A stretch of 46,341 nt of DNA from Sphingomonas sp. (GCA_019747165.1 JAIERC010000043.1:1-46341), one strand, 5' to 3'; counted from the stretch's first letter, positions 27,893-37,392 are shown. Notes: generated from the letters alone by a model not told the origin. Program-made: numbers and translations.

Positions 27893-29176
27893 TTATTTGT
27901 CGAAGTGGAGTTTCTTGATACCCATCACGTGCAGCGCGAGCTTTTCGTAGAATGGCTCGCTTTCGCCCATGCGCACTTTGCGCAGGAAGTATTTCTCGAA
28001 ACCGATCTTGGCCAAATGCACCCATTTGCCGCTCGACGACCAATTGGTGTTGCGCGGCGGGATTTGCGGCTGCGCGACAAAGGCCACGCCGCCGTCGCCG
28101 AAATCGGCCAGGCAGATCGCGTTCCACGTCGCTTCGTGAGTGGGTTCCTTGCCGTTGTGCAGTTCCTTCAGATTGGCGGCGATGGCGCTGACCATCGATT
28201 CGATCATGAAGCCGGTTTTGGGCACGCCGACCGGCACCGGTGTCGGCCCGGTCGGGGGGATGGCGATGCATACCCCCAACGCGAAGACGTTGCGGTGCGT
28301 CGGGTTGCGTTGATGCTTGTCAGTGAGGATGAAGCCGCGAGGGTTCGAGAGACCCTCGACCCCCCGGACGGCGGCGATCCCGCGAAATGGCGGCATCAAC
28401 ATGCCCCAGCCAAAGGGCAGATCATGCGTTTTCTTGTCGGTGCCGTCATCGTTCACTTCGGTGACGTGCATCATGCCGGCGTCGATGCTTGAGACCTTGG
28501 CGTTGGTGATCCACTTGATGTGGCGCTGGCGCATCTCGCTCTCCAGCAGCCCCTTAGTGTCGCCGACCCCGTCCAGCCCAAGATGGCCGACATAGGGTTC
28601 AGGCGTGACGAAGGTCATCGGCACCTTGTCGCGGATCTTGCGCTTCTTGAGTTCGGTATCGAGCGTCATCGCCATTTCATAGGCAGGCCCGAAGCAGGAT
28701 GCGCCTTGCGCGGCGCCCACCACGATCGGGCGGGGATTGGCGCAAAGCTCCTCGAATTTGGCGAAAGCGGCGACGGCATGGTCGGTCTCGCAGATCGATA
28801 CCGTGTGCTGATCAGGGCCGAACCCGTCGATTTCGTCGAAGGCGAGCTCGGGGCCAGTGGCGATAACTAGATAGTCATAATCAATAAACGAGTTATCGTT
28901 GAGCTCGATACGATTCGCCTCAGGGTGCACCTTGCGTGCACCGATCCCGCTATAAGCAATTCCATGCTTGGCCATCACCGGGGGCAAGTGCACGCGCAAC
29001 GCTTCCGGTTCGCGCCAGCCAACAGCAACCCACGGATTCGACGGAACGAACCAGTAGTCCTCACCTTTGCTGACCACGGTGACGCGTGCCTTCCCCTTGA
29101 GTGCGGCGCGGATTTCATAAGCAGCGATTGTGCCACCAAGCCCAGCACCCAACACGACGACATGCGATTCGGACAT
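27893..29176 (-). CDS. sqr: Sulfide:quinone oxidoreductase family flavoprotein
   Basis: VVVLGAGLGGTIAAYEIR; GAAQGASCFGPAYE; FALGVCIAIPPTGPTPVPVGVPKTGFMIE, with SQR-like cysteines. Confidence 0.82.
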   Translation of the reverse strand: MSESHVVVLGAGLGGTIAAYEIRAALKGKARVTVVSKGEDYWFVPSNPWVAVGWREPEALRVHLPPVMAKHGIAYSGIGARKVHPEANRIELNDNSFIDYDYLVIATGPELAFDEIDGFGPDQHTVSICETDHAVAAFAKFEELCANPRPIVVGAAQGASCFGPAYEMAMTLDTELKKRKIRDKVPMTFVTPEPYVGHLGLDGVGDTKGLLESEMRQRHIKWITNAKVSSIDAGMMHVTEVNDDGTDKKTHDLPFGWGMLMPPFRGIAAVRGVEGLSNPRGFILTDKHQRNPTHRNVFALGVCIAIPPTGPTPVPVGVPKTGFMIESMVSAIAANLKELHNGKEPTHEATWNAICLADFGDGGVAFVAQPQIPPRNTNWSSSGKWVHLAKIGFEKYFLRKVRMGESEPFYEKLALHVMGIKKLHFDK

Positions 29177-29216
29177 TTCCGGTTCCTCTCCCTTGATAGT
29201 GCTTGACGCATATATT

Positions 29217-29237
29217 GCTTACACGATATGCGCAATC
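29217..29237. promoter_or_regulatory. Recurrent island motif between sqr and rhodanese
   Basis: GCTTAC-ACGATATGC-GCAATC, downstream of a TTGACG -35-like element at 29204. Confidence 0.5.
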
Positions 29238-29258
29238 GAGAAATAAAAAGGACGCCCA

Positions 29259-29594
29259 ATGTTTGGATTTGCCCGCAAACCCGCCCATGTCGAAGTCGGC
29301 CCCGATGCGCTGCAGGCAATGTTGCGCGACGGCGCGGCAATGATCGTCGATGTGCGTGAGCCCGACGAATTCGCTGCCGGACACATTCCCGGCGCGCACA
29401 ACCTGCCGCTCTCGCGCTTCGATCCCGCGCAGTTGCCCGATCCAGGCGGCAACCGGCTGATCCTCAGCTGCGCGGGCGGGAAACGGTCGGCCATGGCGCT
29501 CGATCGCTGCGCCGCCGCCAAGGCAGCGGTCGACACGCATCTTGCCGGCGGCTTCGGTGCCTGGACGGCCGCCGGTTTACCGGTCGAGCGATAA
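29259..29594 (+). CDS. Rhodanese-domain sulfurtransferase
   Basis: MIVDVREPDEFAAGHIPGAHNLPLSRF; active-site loop LSCAGGKRS. Confidence 0.92.
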   Translation: MFGFARKPAHVEVGPDALQAMLRDGAAMIVDVREPDEFAAGHIPGAHNLPLSRFDPAQLPDPGGNRLILSCAGGKRSAMALDRCAAAKAAVDTHLAGGFGAWTAAGLPVER

Positions 29595-29595
29595 G

Positions 29596-30615
29596 ATGGG
29601 CTGCCTCACCCGCCTTCGCTTTACCGTTGGTGCCACGCTGCTGGCGGCAGCGTCGCTATCGGCCTGTGGCAGTGCGCCAGAAGCCTCGACCGTCAAGCCA
29701 GACCCCGTCACGGGCGCGCGGCTCAAGATTGCCGCGTCCGAGACCGGTGACTGGAAGGCCGTGAGCGCCGAAATCGCAACCGTCGATCAGGCACAGGCGA
29801 TTGCCCGCATCCCCGGCATTTTGAGCACGCTCAGCGTCCGCGCGGGCGATGTGGTGCGTAAGGGGCAGGCAATCGGGCGGATCGTCGACAGCCAGCTTGC
29901 GCCGCAATCCGCCGCCTTTGGTGCGCAGGCGGCTGCCGCGCAGGCGCAGGCCGCCCAAGCTCAGGCTGATCTGGCGCGGGTCAAATTCCTTTACGACAAT
30001 GGCGTCTATGCCAAGGCGCGGCTCGATCAGGCGCAGGCGGCCACCGCAGCGGCCACGGCGCAGATCCGGGCGGCGCGCGCGCAGCAATCGGCGGTCGGTG
30101 CGGTGGCTGGGCAGGGCACAATCATCGCGCCCGCCGCGGGGCGCGTGCTGCGCGCCGATATTCCGGCCGGATCGGCGGTTGCACCGGGCATGGTGATCGC
30201 GACGATTACGGCTGGCGAGACCGTGTTGCGGCTGACGCTCCCCGAATCGCTGGCCGATCGGGTCCATGCCGGATCGCGCGTCCGTGCCGATGGCCTGAGC
30301 GGTCGCGTGATGCGCGTCTATCCTTCCGTCCAGGGCGGCCAGATCACTGCCGATGTCGCGATGAGCGGCATCGACAACAGCCTGATCGGTCGACGCATCG
30401 CTGCCGAGGTCGAAACCGGCACCCGTCCAGCCATCATCGTCCCGCAGGCCTTCGTCACCCGCGCCTATGGCATCGACACCGTCACCATGCTCGCCGCCGA
30501 TGGCACCGCCGCCAGCGTGCCGGTGCAGACCACCGCTTCGGGCGAGCCGGGCAAGATCGAGATTCTGTCGGGCGTCAACGCTGGCGACACGCTGATCGCG
30601 GCTCCGGCCAAATGA
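29596..30615 (+). CDS. RND efflux periplasmic adaptor (lipoprotein)
   Basis: LSACGS lipobox; HlyD-like RIPGILSTLSVRAGDVVRKGQAIGRIVD; coupled to the downstream permease. Confidence 0.88.
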   Translation: MGCLTRLRFTVGATLLAAASLSACGSAPEASTVKPDPVTGARLKIAASETGDWKAVSAEIATVDQAQAIARIPGILSTLSVRAGDVVRKGQAIGRIVDSQLAPQSAAFGAQAAAAQAQAAQAQADLARVKFLYDNGVYAKARLDQAQAATAAATAQIRAARAQQSAVGAVAGQGTIIAPAAGRVLRADIPAGSAVAPGMVIATITAGETVLRLTLPESLADRVHAGSRVRADGLSGRVMRVYPSVQGGQITADVAMSGIDNSLIGRRIAAEVETGTRPAIIVPQAFVTRAYGIDTVTMLAADGTAASVPVQTTASGEPGKIEILSGVNAGDTLIAAPAK

Positions 30616-33600
30616 CCCTTGGCATTTCAGGGTGGATCACCCGCTCCACGATCCAGTCGCCGCTAACGCCGCTGTTCCTGCTGGCGGCGATCCTTGTCGG
30701 CTTGCTGGCAACGTTTACGATCCCGCGCGAGGAAGAACCCCAGATCAAGGTGCCCGTGGTGGACATTCGCGTCGCCGCGCCCGGTCTATCAGGCGCGGAC
30801 GCGATCGAACTGATCGCCAAGCCGCTCGAGACGATCGTCAAGTCGGTCGATGGGGTCGAGCATGTCTATACCCAGGCCGAGGATAATGGTGTGCTCGTCA
30901 CGGCCCGCTTCCTGGTGGGGTCGAACCCGGAGGACGCCGCGACCCGGATCGATGAGAAGCTGAACGCCAATATCGCATCGATCCCGGTCGGCATTCCGCC
31001 GCCACAAGTGACCGTGCGCGGAATCAGCGACGTGCCGATTGTTGTGTTGACGGTATCGCCCAAGCCCGGCGCGCCGGGAGCGTGGACTGATCAGTCACTG
31101 TTCGAACTCGCGGGGCGGCTGCGCACTGAGATCGCCAAGGTCGACAATGTCGGCCTGAGCTTCATCGTCGGCGGCCAGCGCGAAGCGATCCGCATTGCCC
31201 CCGATCCGGCAAAGCTCGCGCTTTACCGGGTGCCGCTGAACAGCGTGATCGAGGCCGCATCGCAGGCCAACCGGGCGTTCCCGGTCGGCACGGTGCGGGA
31301 GGGCGGGCAGGCCGCAAGCGTGATTGCCGGCCAGACGCTGGGCAGTGCCGCCGATGTCGGCGCGCTGATCGTGCGGTCCGTAAGCGGCGCACCCGTCTAT
31401 TTGCGCGATGTCGCCAGCGTCGAACAGGCCGCAACCGAGGATCAAGCCCGGGCCTGGCGCTGGTCGCGCACCGAGGGCAAGGGCTGGCACCGCGCGCCCG
31501 CCGTCAGCATTGCGATTGCCAAGCGCGCAGGCGCCAATGCGGTTGATGTCTCGACCTCGGTCGTGGCGCGCGTGGATGCGCTGCGCGGATCGCTGATCCC
31601 CGCCAGCGTCGATGTCGCCGTTACGCGCAATTACGGTGAAAGCGCTAATGACAAGGCGAACGAGCTGCTGTTCCACCTCGCGCTTGCAACCGTCTCGATT
31701 GTCGTGTTGATCGGCTTTTCGATCGGCTGGCGCGAAGCGGGCGTCACCGCGATCGTCATCCCGACGACGATCCTGCTGACGATGTTCGCTTCGAACCTGA
31801 TGGGCTTCACGATCAACCGCGTGAGCCTGTTTGCCCTGATCTTTTCGATTGGCATCCTGGTCGACGATGCGATCGTGATGATCGAGAATATCGCGCGCCA
31901 CTGGGCGATGTCCGATGATCGCAGCCCGGTCAATGCCGCTGTCGATGCCGTTGCCGAAGTCGGCAACCCGACGATCGTTGCAACACTGACCGTCGTCGCG
32001 GCGTTGCTGCCAATGCTGTTCGTGTCGGGACTGATGGGTCCATATATGGCACCCATTCCGATCAATGCGTCCGCGGCGATGATCTTCAGCTTCTTCGTTG
32101 CCGTCATCATCGCGCCGTGGCTGATGATCCGCTTTGCGCGCTCGGCCACGTCGCACGGACACGGCCATGATGACACTCACGGCGGCAAGCTTGGCGCGCT
32201 GTACGCCAGCGTTGCCGCTCGCGTCATTGCCACCCGGCAAAGCGCCCGGCTGTTCCTGATCGCGGTGGGCATAGCGACGCTTGTCGCCTGCTCGATGTTC
32301 TACTTCAAGGCGGTGACGGTGAAGCTGCTGCCGTTCGACAACAAGAGTGAGGTCCAGCTGGTCGTCGATCTGTCCGAGGGCAGCAGCCTTGAAGCGACCG
32401 CGCGCACGCTTGAACAGGCAGCCGCCGTTGCGCGCACCTTGCCCGAGGTGGAGGCGATGGAGGCCTATGTCGGCACCTCCGCTCCGTTCAACTTCAACGG
32501 GCTGGTGCGCCATTACTTCCTGCGATCGCGACCCGAAATGGGCGATCTGATGGTCACGCTCGCACCCAAGGATGATCGTGCCCGCGCCAGCCACGCCATT
32601 GCCGTTGCACTGCGCGAGAAGCTGAAGGCGGTGCCGCTGCCAGCGGGCGGATCGATCAAGGTGGTCGAAACGCCGCCGGGCCCGCCCGTGCTCGCGACGT
32701 TGCTGGCTGAGATCTATGGCCCCGATGAAGCCGTGCGCCGCGCGACGGCAACGCAGCTAGAGGCGATCTTCAAATCGGTGCCGTATATTGTCGATGTCGA
32801 CAACAGCTTTGGGCAACCACGCCCCGAACTGCGGCTGATCCCGGATCGCGCCAAGCTTGACCAATATGGCTTGTCCGAACGGCAGCTGTTCGATTCGATC
32901 GGCGCGCTTCTCGGCGATCAGGTCGTCGGCTATGCCCCGCGTGGCGGCGGGCGCGATCCGCTGCCGATCCAGATCGCGCTCGATCAGTCGCAGCGCAGCT
33001 GGAGCCAGGCGCTCGCCGCTACCCCGGTGGCAGTGGCGCAGGCACCGGGCGGCCCGCAATTGATCCAGCTCGATGAACTCGTTGAAGCAAAGGTGCAGCC
33101 CGGCGGGCAGTCGCTCTTCCGCCGCGACGGGCGTGGCGCGACGATGGTGACTGCCGAGCTTGCCGGGCGCTACGAGGCGCCGATCTATGGCATGCTCGCC
33201 GTCAACGACGCGGTCGAAAAATTCGACTGGAAGGCGAAGGGCCTGATCAAGCCCGAGATCCGGCTGAACGGCCAGCCGGTCGATGAAAGCAAGACGTCAC
33301 TGCTGTGGGACGGCGAGTGGGAAATCACCTGGGTCACTTTCCGTGACATGGGGGCGGCCTTCGGGGTGGCACTGTTGGCGATTTATGTGCTCGTCGTCGG
33401 CCAGTTCCGGAATTTCAAGCTACCGCTGGTGATCCTGACGCCCATTCCGCTCACGCTGGTGGGGATTGTCATCGGGCATATGCTCTTCGCGGCACCCTTT
33501 ACGGCCACATCGATGATCGGCTTCATCGCGCTCGCTGGCATCATCGTGCGCAATTCGATCCTGCTGGTCGACTTCATCAACCACGCCCGCGCGCCCGATA

Positions 33601-33836
33601 AATCGCTGCGCGACACGCTGCTCGAGGCGGGCATGATCCGCTTCAAGCCGATCGCGCTGACGGCGGCGGCGGCGATGATCGGGGCGGCAGTGATCCTGAC
33701 CGATCCGATCTTTCAGGGCCTCGCCATCTCGCTGCTGTTCGGGCTGGCTTCGTCGACCTTGCTGACGGTGCTGGTAATCCCCGCGATCTACATTGTCTTG
33801 CGCGATGACGGTCTCCCCGCCACTTTGGCCACATGA
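30612..33836 (+). CDS. RND-family efflux transporter permease
   Basis: 1074 aa; IPREEEPQIKVPVVDIRVAAPGLSG; GILVDDAIVMIENIARH; paired periplasmic and TM repeats. Confidence 0.92.
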   Translation: MTLGISGWITRSTIQSPLTPLFLLAAILVGLLATFTIPREEEPQIKVPVVDIRVAAPGLSGADAIELIAKPLETIVKSVDGVEHVYTQAEDNGVLVTARFLVGSNPEDAATRIDEKLNANIASIPVGIPPPQVTVRGISDVPIVVLTVSPKPGAPGAWTDQSLFELAGRLRTEIAKVDNVGLSFIVGGQREAIRIAPDPAKLALYRVPLNSVIEAASQANRAFPVGTVREGGQAASVIAGQTLGSAADVGALIVRSVSGAPVYLRDVASVEQAATEDQARAWRWSRTEGKGWHRAPAVSIAIAKRAGANAVDVSTSVVARVDALRGSLIPASVDVAVTRNYGESANDKANELLFHLALATVSIVVLIGFSIGWREAGVTAIVIPTTILLTMFASNLMGFTINRVSLFALIFSIGILVDDAIVMIENIARHWAMSDDRSPVNAAVDAVAEVGNPTIVATLTVVAALLPMLFVSGLMGPYMAPIPINASAAMIFSFFVAVIIAPWLMIRFARSATSHGHGHDDTHGGKLGALYASVAARVIATRQSARLFLIAVGIATLVACSMFYFKAVTVKLLPFDNKSEVQLVVDLSEGSSLEATARTLEQAAAVARTLPEVEAMEAYVGTSAPFNFNGLVRHYFLRSRPEMGDLMVTLAPKDDRARASHAIAVALREKLKAVPLPAGGSIKVVETPPGPPVLATLLAEIYGPDEAVRRATATQLEAIFKSVPYIVDVDNSFGQPRPELRLIPDRAKLDQYGLSERQLFDSIGALLGDQVVGYAPRGGGRDPLPIQIALDQSQRSWSQALAATPVAVAQAPGGPQLIQLDELVEAKVQPGGQSLFRRDGRGATMVTAELAGRYEAPIYGMLAVNDAVEKFDWKAKGLIKPEIRLNGQPVDESKTSLLWDGEWEITWVTFRDMGAAFGVALLAIYVLVVGQFRNFKLPLVILTPIPLTLVGIVIGHMLFAAPFTATSMIGFIALAGIIVRNSILLVDFINHARAPDKSLRDTLLEAGMIRFKPIALTAAAAMIGAAVILTDPIFQGLAISLLFGLASSTLLTVLVIPAIYIVLRDDGLPATLAT

Positions 33837-34156
33837 GCTTCACCGGACCTATCGCCGTGCTGCACGACAATGCCGCGCATGTTGCTGAACGATTGCGACT
33901 TCTTGCGCACCGAGACCGGCTTATCATGCTGTGCCGGATGACCGACGGTGAGGTTTCGGTCGGCGAACTCGTCTCACTGACCGGCCTTTCGCAGGCGAGC
34001 GTGTCGCAGCATCTAGCGGTACTGCGTGATGCGGGTACGGTACGCGTGCGCGCAGAGGCGCAGTCGCGCTTCTACCGGCTGGTCGATGCGCAAGTCGCGG
34101 GCATCATCGCAGCCTTGTGCGATTATAGCGGACGCATCGCAGGAGAGCCCGGATGA
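33833..34156 (+). CDS. ArsR-family repressor, SqrR/BigR-like (two cysteines)
   Basis: RLRLLAHRDRLIMLCRMTDGEVSVGELVSLTGLSQASVSQHLAVLRDAGTVRVRAEAQSRFYRL...IIAALCDYSG. Confidence 0.8.
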   Translation: MSFTGPIAVLHDNAAHVAERLRLLAHRDRLIMLCRMTDGEVSVGELVSLTGLSQASVSQHLAVLRDAGTVRVRAEAQSRFYRLVDAQVAGIIAALCDYSGRIAGEPG

Positions 34157-34590
34157 GCAGTGCAATCCTCGTCTGCCCGCACTGCCAGGCGCTCAACCGC
34201 GTCCCCGAGGCGCGGCTGGTCGACAATCCGAACTGTGGCACCTGCCACCGCCGTTTGACGACAGGCGCACCGATCGACGCCGATAAAGCGCTGTTCGACA
34301 AGGTGATCACCCGGAGCAGCGGCCCGGTGCTGGTCGATTTTTGGGCCAGTTGGTGCGGGCCATGCCGGATGATGGCTCCGGCTTTCGCCGCCGCTGCAGC
34401 CGAGCTCGATCCAAAGGTTCGGCTGCTCAAGGTGGATACCGAGGCCGAGCAGGTGCTGGCCGGGCGCTACGCAATCCGCTCGATCCCAACCTTGATATTG
34501 TTCAAAGGCGGCGTCGAGACCGCCCGGCAGGCTGGCGCAATGGACAAGGCGGGAATTATGCGCTGGGTAGAGAGCGTGGGCGTTAGCTAG
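34153..34590 (+). CDS. trxC: Thioredoxin TrxC (thioredoxin 2 type)
   Basis: N-terminal Zn ribbon CPHC...CGTCHRRL and active site WASWCGPCRMMAP. Confidence 0.92.
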   Translation: MSSAILVCPHCQALNRVPEARLVDNPNCGTCHRRLTTGAPIDADKALFDKVITRSSGPVLVDFWASWCGPCRMMAPAFAAAAAELDPKVRLLKVDTEAEQVLAGRYAIRSIPTLILFKGGVETARQAGAMDKAGIMRWVESVGVS

Positions 34591-34635
34591 GGTCACGCGA
34601 TTTGAATCGTTGGCACTGAATTCAGGGAGAGCTCG

Positions 34636-35178
34636 ATGAAACTATGGTTTGCTGTCGCCGCGCTGGTGACATTCGCTACGGCAGGCCCCGGCTTTGCGCA
34701 GGAGCACCGCGCGCCGGCGATCGAATCCTTTGGCGCGGGCTTCCCGACCGAGGGGGCGATGGAGCGGCCTGATCCAGTGCTGCGCTACCGCGTCGTGTTT
34801 CCCGTAACGAAGGCAAGCGCCGATCCAGCCAAGCCCAACGCTTCGCTCGAACGCGTTGCGCGCTTCCTCAACCTGCTCGCCGCCGACGGCGTCCATGTGA
34901 AACCGGGCGATATCGTCGCGATCCTCTATGGTCCCGCCACCCAGATCATCACCAACGACGCCGTTTATGCTGCCCAGACCAAGGTGCCGAACAACCCCAA
35001 CATCGCGCTGATCGCCAAGTTGCGGGCGGCGGGTGTCGTTGTCGCGGTTTGCGGGCAGGCGCTGTATGCGCACAAATATGAAGTAAAGAACGTCGCAACC
35101 GGCGTCAGGGTTGATGTCTCGGCTATGACGACCATGGCGAACCTGCAACTGCGTGGCTGGGCCTTGCTGCCCGAATGA
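34636..35178 (+). CDS. Secreted DsrE-family-like protein
   Basis: Signal peptide; DIVAILYGPATQIITNDAVY...NPNIALIAKLRAAGVVVAVCGQALYAHKYEVKNVATGVRVDVSAMTTMANLQLRGWALLPE. Confidence 0.75.
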   Translation: MKLWFAVAALVTFATAGPGFAQEHRAPAIESFGAGFPTEGAMERPDPVLRYRVVFPVTKASADPAKPNASLERVARFLNLLAADGVHVKPGDIVAILYGPATQIITNDAVYAAQTKVPNNPNIALIAKLRAAGVVVAVCGQALYAHKYEVKNVATGVRVDVSAMTTMANLQLRGWALLPE

Positions 35179-35227
35179 GACGTTAGATGCCGCCGGATCG
35201 GGTGGGCGGACTGACCAGGGACGAGAG

Positions 35228-36226
35228 ATGCATGACGGATTGAGTGACACGTCCCAGCGAACATTGGGGCGACGTTTCCTTGCCTGGGCGGGTATCCCGC
35301 TCGCGATCATCATTGTCGGCGCGGTCATGTACATGATCGGCTTGCGCGGCGGCGTCGACGCCCCGACCGCACGGGTAGCTTCGACCCCAGCAGTGCCGAT
35401 ATCGTTTACGCCACCACCCGATTCGGCGATACCCGGCGGGCCCGAGGGTGCCGCGATCCGGCGCGGGCAGCAGATTTTCCTCCATACCAAAGCGAATGCA
35501 GGCGCTTATGTTGGTAACGGCCTGTCATGCAGCAATTGCCACCTGAACTCCGGTCGCCAGCCCCATGCAGCGCCAATGTGGGCTGCATGGGGCGTCTATC
35601 CCGCCCATCGCGCCAAGAACGGGCGGATCAATACGATGGAGGATCGTATTCGCGATTGCTTCACCTATTCGATCAATGCGCAGGTTTCCTCCAGCGGCAG
35701 CGCGCCACCCCCCGCCGATCCGATCTATCGCGATCTGCAGATGTACTTCTTCTGGCTTGCCAAGGGAGCGCCGACCGGCGTCGATCTGCCTGGCAGGGGA
35801 TTTCTGAAACTCAAGCCGACCGCGCCCGGTCATGATCCGCAGCGCGGCGCCAAGGTTTATTCCCAGCATTGCGCGGCGTGCCATGGTGTCGATGGGCAGG
35901 GCCAAAAGGCTGATGATGGCGGCTATGCCGTCCCGCCGCTCTGGGGGGCGCAGTCGTTCAATTGGGGGGCGGGGATGGCCAGGGTCGCCAACGCCGCGGG
36001 TTTCATCAAGGCGAACATGCCCTTGGGGCAGGGATATAGCCTGAGCAACCAACAAGCCTGGGACGTCGCGGCCTTCATGGACAGTCGAGACCGCCCCCGC
36101 GATCCGCGCCAGACCGGCAGCATCGCCGACGCGCGCGCGCTCTTTCACCCGAACGGGGATTATTATGGCCAGCGGATCGACGGTGATCTGCTGGGCGATG
36201 GCGTCGCTGGCCTGACGGGGCGGTAG
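35228..36226 (+). CDS. Dihaem c-type cytochrome, TsdA (thiosulfate dehydrogenase)-like
   Basis: Haem motifs CSNCH and CAACH; NGLSCSNCHLNSGRQPHAAPMWAAWGVYPAHRAKNGRINTMEDRIRDCFTYS; ATG at 35228 preceded by GACGAGAG. Confidence 0.8.
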   Translation: MHDGLSDTSQRTLGRRFLAWAGIPLAIIIVGAVMYMIGLRGGVDAPTARVASTPAVPISFTPPPDSAIPGGPEGAAIRRGQQIFLHTKANAGAYVGNGLSCSNCHLNSGRQPHAAPMWAAWGVYPAHRAKNGRINTMEDRIRDCFTYSINAQVSSSGSAPPPADPIYRDLQMYFFWLAKGAPTGVDLPGRGFLKLKPTAPGHDPQRGAKVYSQHCAACHGVDGQGQKADDGGYAVPPLWGAQSFNWGAGMARVANAAGFIKANMPLGQGYSLSNQQAWDVAAFMDSRDRPRDPRQTGSIADARALFHPNGDYYGQRIDGDLLGDGVAGLTGR

Positions 36227-36254
36227 AGAGCAGGCCCGCCACCCCGCCTGCCTG

Positions 36255-36662
36255 CTACTGCATTCGGGCGAACATTGCGGCACCGCCGCCGCTTGTCATG
36301 CGGTCGGACAACGCATCGCGGCGCGGCACGGCGATCGTATCCGCAAAAGCATCGAGCAGGGCGCTCAATTCAGCGAAGCGCATGTGATTGATGCGGTAAA
36401 ACACCTGTTTCGCCTCGCGCCGGGTCAGCACAAGGTCGGCCTTGCGCAAAATGCCGAGCTGTTGCGACAAGCCGGGCTGCACTACGCCGGTTGCCGCCTC
36501 AAGGTCGCTGACGCTGCGCTCCCCGCCGGTCAGCGTGCGCAGGAGATCGAGCCGCACCGCATGTGCGATCGCACGGAGCAATTCGGCATGCATCTCGATA
36601 TCGACCGCGCGCAGATCAACGCCCATGATCAGCCCGCATCCTTCATGGGGGTATAGAACCAC
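36255..36662 (-). CDS. ArsR-family transcriptional regulator (second)
   Basis: ELLRAIAHAVRLDLLRTLTGGERSVSDLEAATGVVQPGLSQQLGILRKADLVLTRREAKQVFYRI. Confidence 0.85.
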   Translation of the reverse strand: MVLYPHEGCGLIMGVDLRAVDIEMHAELLRAIAHAVRLDLLRTLTGGERSVSDLEAATGVVQPGLSQQLGILRKADLVLTRREAKQVFYRINHMRFAELSALLDAFADTIAVPRRDALSDRMTSGGGAAMFARMQ

Positions 36663-37339
36663 TCGGTGGGATCGTTGGCGGCGAACACATCGGGCAGCAA
36701 CTGGCTGGGTACGGTCAGCAGATCGTTGCCCGGTGTCCAGTCGGCCGGGACGAGCGCGTGCTGCGCATCGGTGCGCTGAAGCGCAGCGAGTAGCCGCAGC
36801 ATTTCATCGACCGAACGGCCAACCGTGGCCGGATAACAAGTCGAAGCGCGCAAGCGGCCCTCAGGATCGACGAAATAGGTCGCCCGCACCGATGCCGCGT
36901 CGAGCGCGTCGGGCGCGATCATGCCGTAGGCGCGGGCAATCTCGAGCGTCGGATCTTCAATCAGTGGAAACTCCACCTTGACGCCGAATTTCTCATGAAT
37001 CGCGCGGAGCCAGGCAAAGTGCGAGAAAAGGCTGTCAACCGATAGCGCCATCAGATTGCAATCAAGCGCCGCGAACCGATCCGCTGCACGGGCGATCGCC
37101 ACGAATTCGCTGGTGCAGACCGGGGTGAAATCGGCGGGATGCGAAAACAGGATCAACCATTTTCCGCGAAAATCACTAAGCGACTTGACGCCTTGCGTCG
37201 TTCTCGCGGTGAAATTGGGAAGCGGATCGCCGAGCCTTGCAGGCCCGCAAGGTGTAACCAAGCGCCTTTGATCGTCCAATTTTTCTCGCCCTTTCGCCCG
37301 TCGATGATCGAATATGCCACTGCCGAACGATTGACGCAA
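36629..37339 (-). CDS. Peroxiredoxin (Prx6/AhpC-TSA family), second copy
   Basis: ARLGDPLPNFTARTTQGVKSLSDFRGKWLILFSHPADFTPVCTSEF; true start uncertain. Confidence 0.88.
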   Translation of the reverse strand: MRQSFGSGIFDHRRAKGREKLDDQRRLVTPCGPARLGDPLPNFTARTTQGVKSLSDFRGKWLILFSHPADFTPVCTSEFVAIARAADRFAALDCNLMALSVDSLFSHFAWLRAIHEKFGVKVEFPLIEDPTLEIARAYGMIAPDALDAASVRATYFVDPEGRLRASTCYPATVGRSVDEMLRLLAALQRTDAQHALVPADWTPGNDLLTVPSQLLPDVFAANDPTEWFYTPMKDAG

Positions 37340-37350
37340 GACGCTTACAT

Positions 37351-37371
37351 GATTATATCATTTACGTAATC
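37351..37371. promoter_or_regulatory. Recurrent island motif between Prx-ArsR and persulfide dioxygenase
   Basis: Top strand GATTAT-ATCATTTAC-GTAATC (imperfect dyad); preceded by TTGACG at 37331 and overlapping a TATATC -10-like element. Confidence 0.5.
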
Positions 37372-37392
37372 GTGAAATCCCAGGAGTATGTC

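Noticed and set aside
27676-28271. N-terminal extension of the TolC ORF
   Set aside because: Overlaps DUF2892 and SQR genes out of frame; a signal peptide begins at 27675
31095-32594. 499-aa minus-strand ORF
   Set aside because: Antisense to the RND permease; His/Asp/Arg-rich shadow ORF
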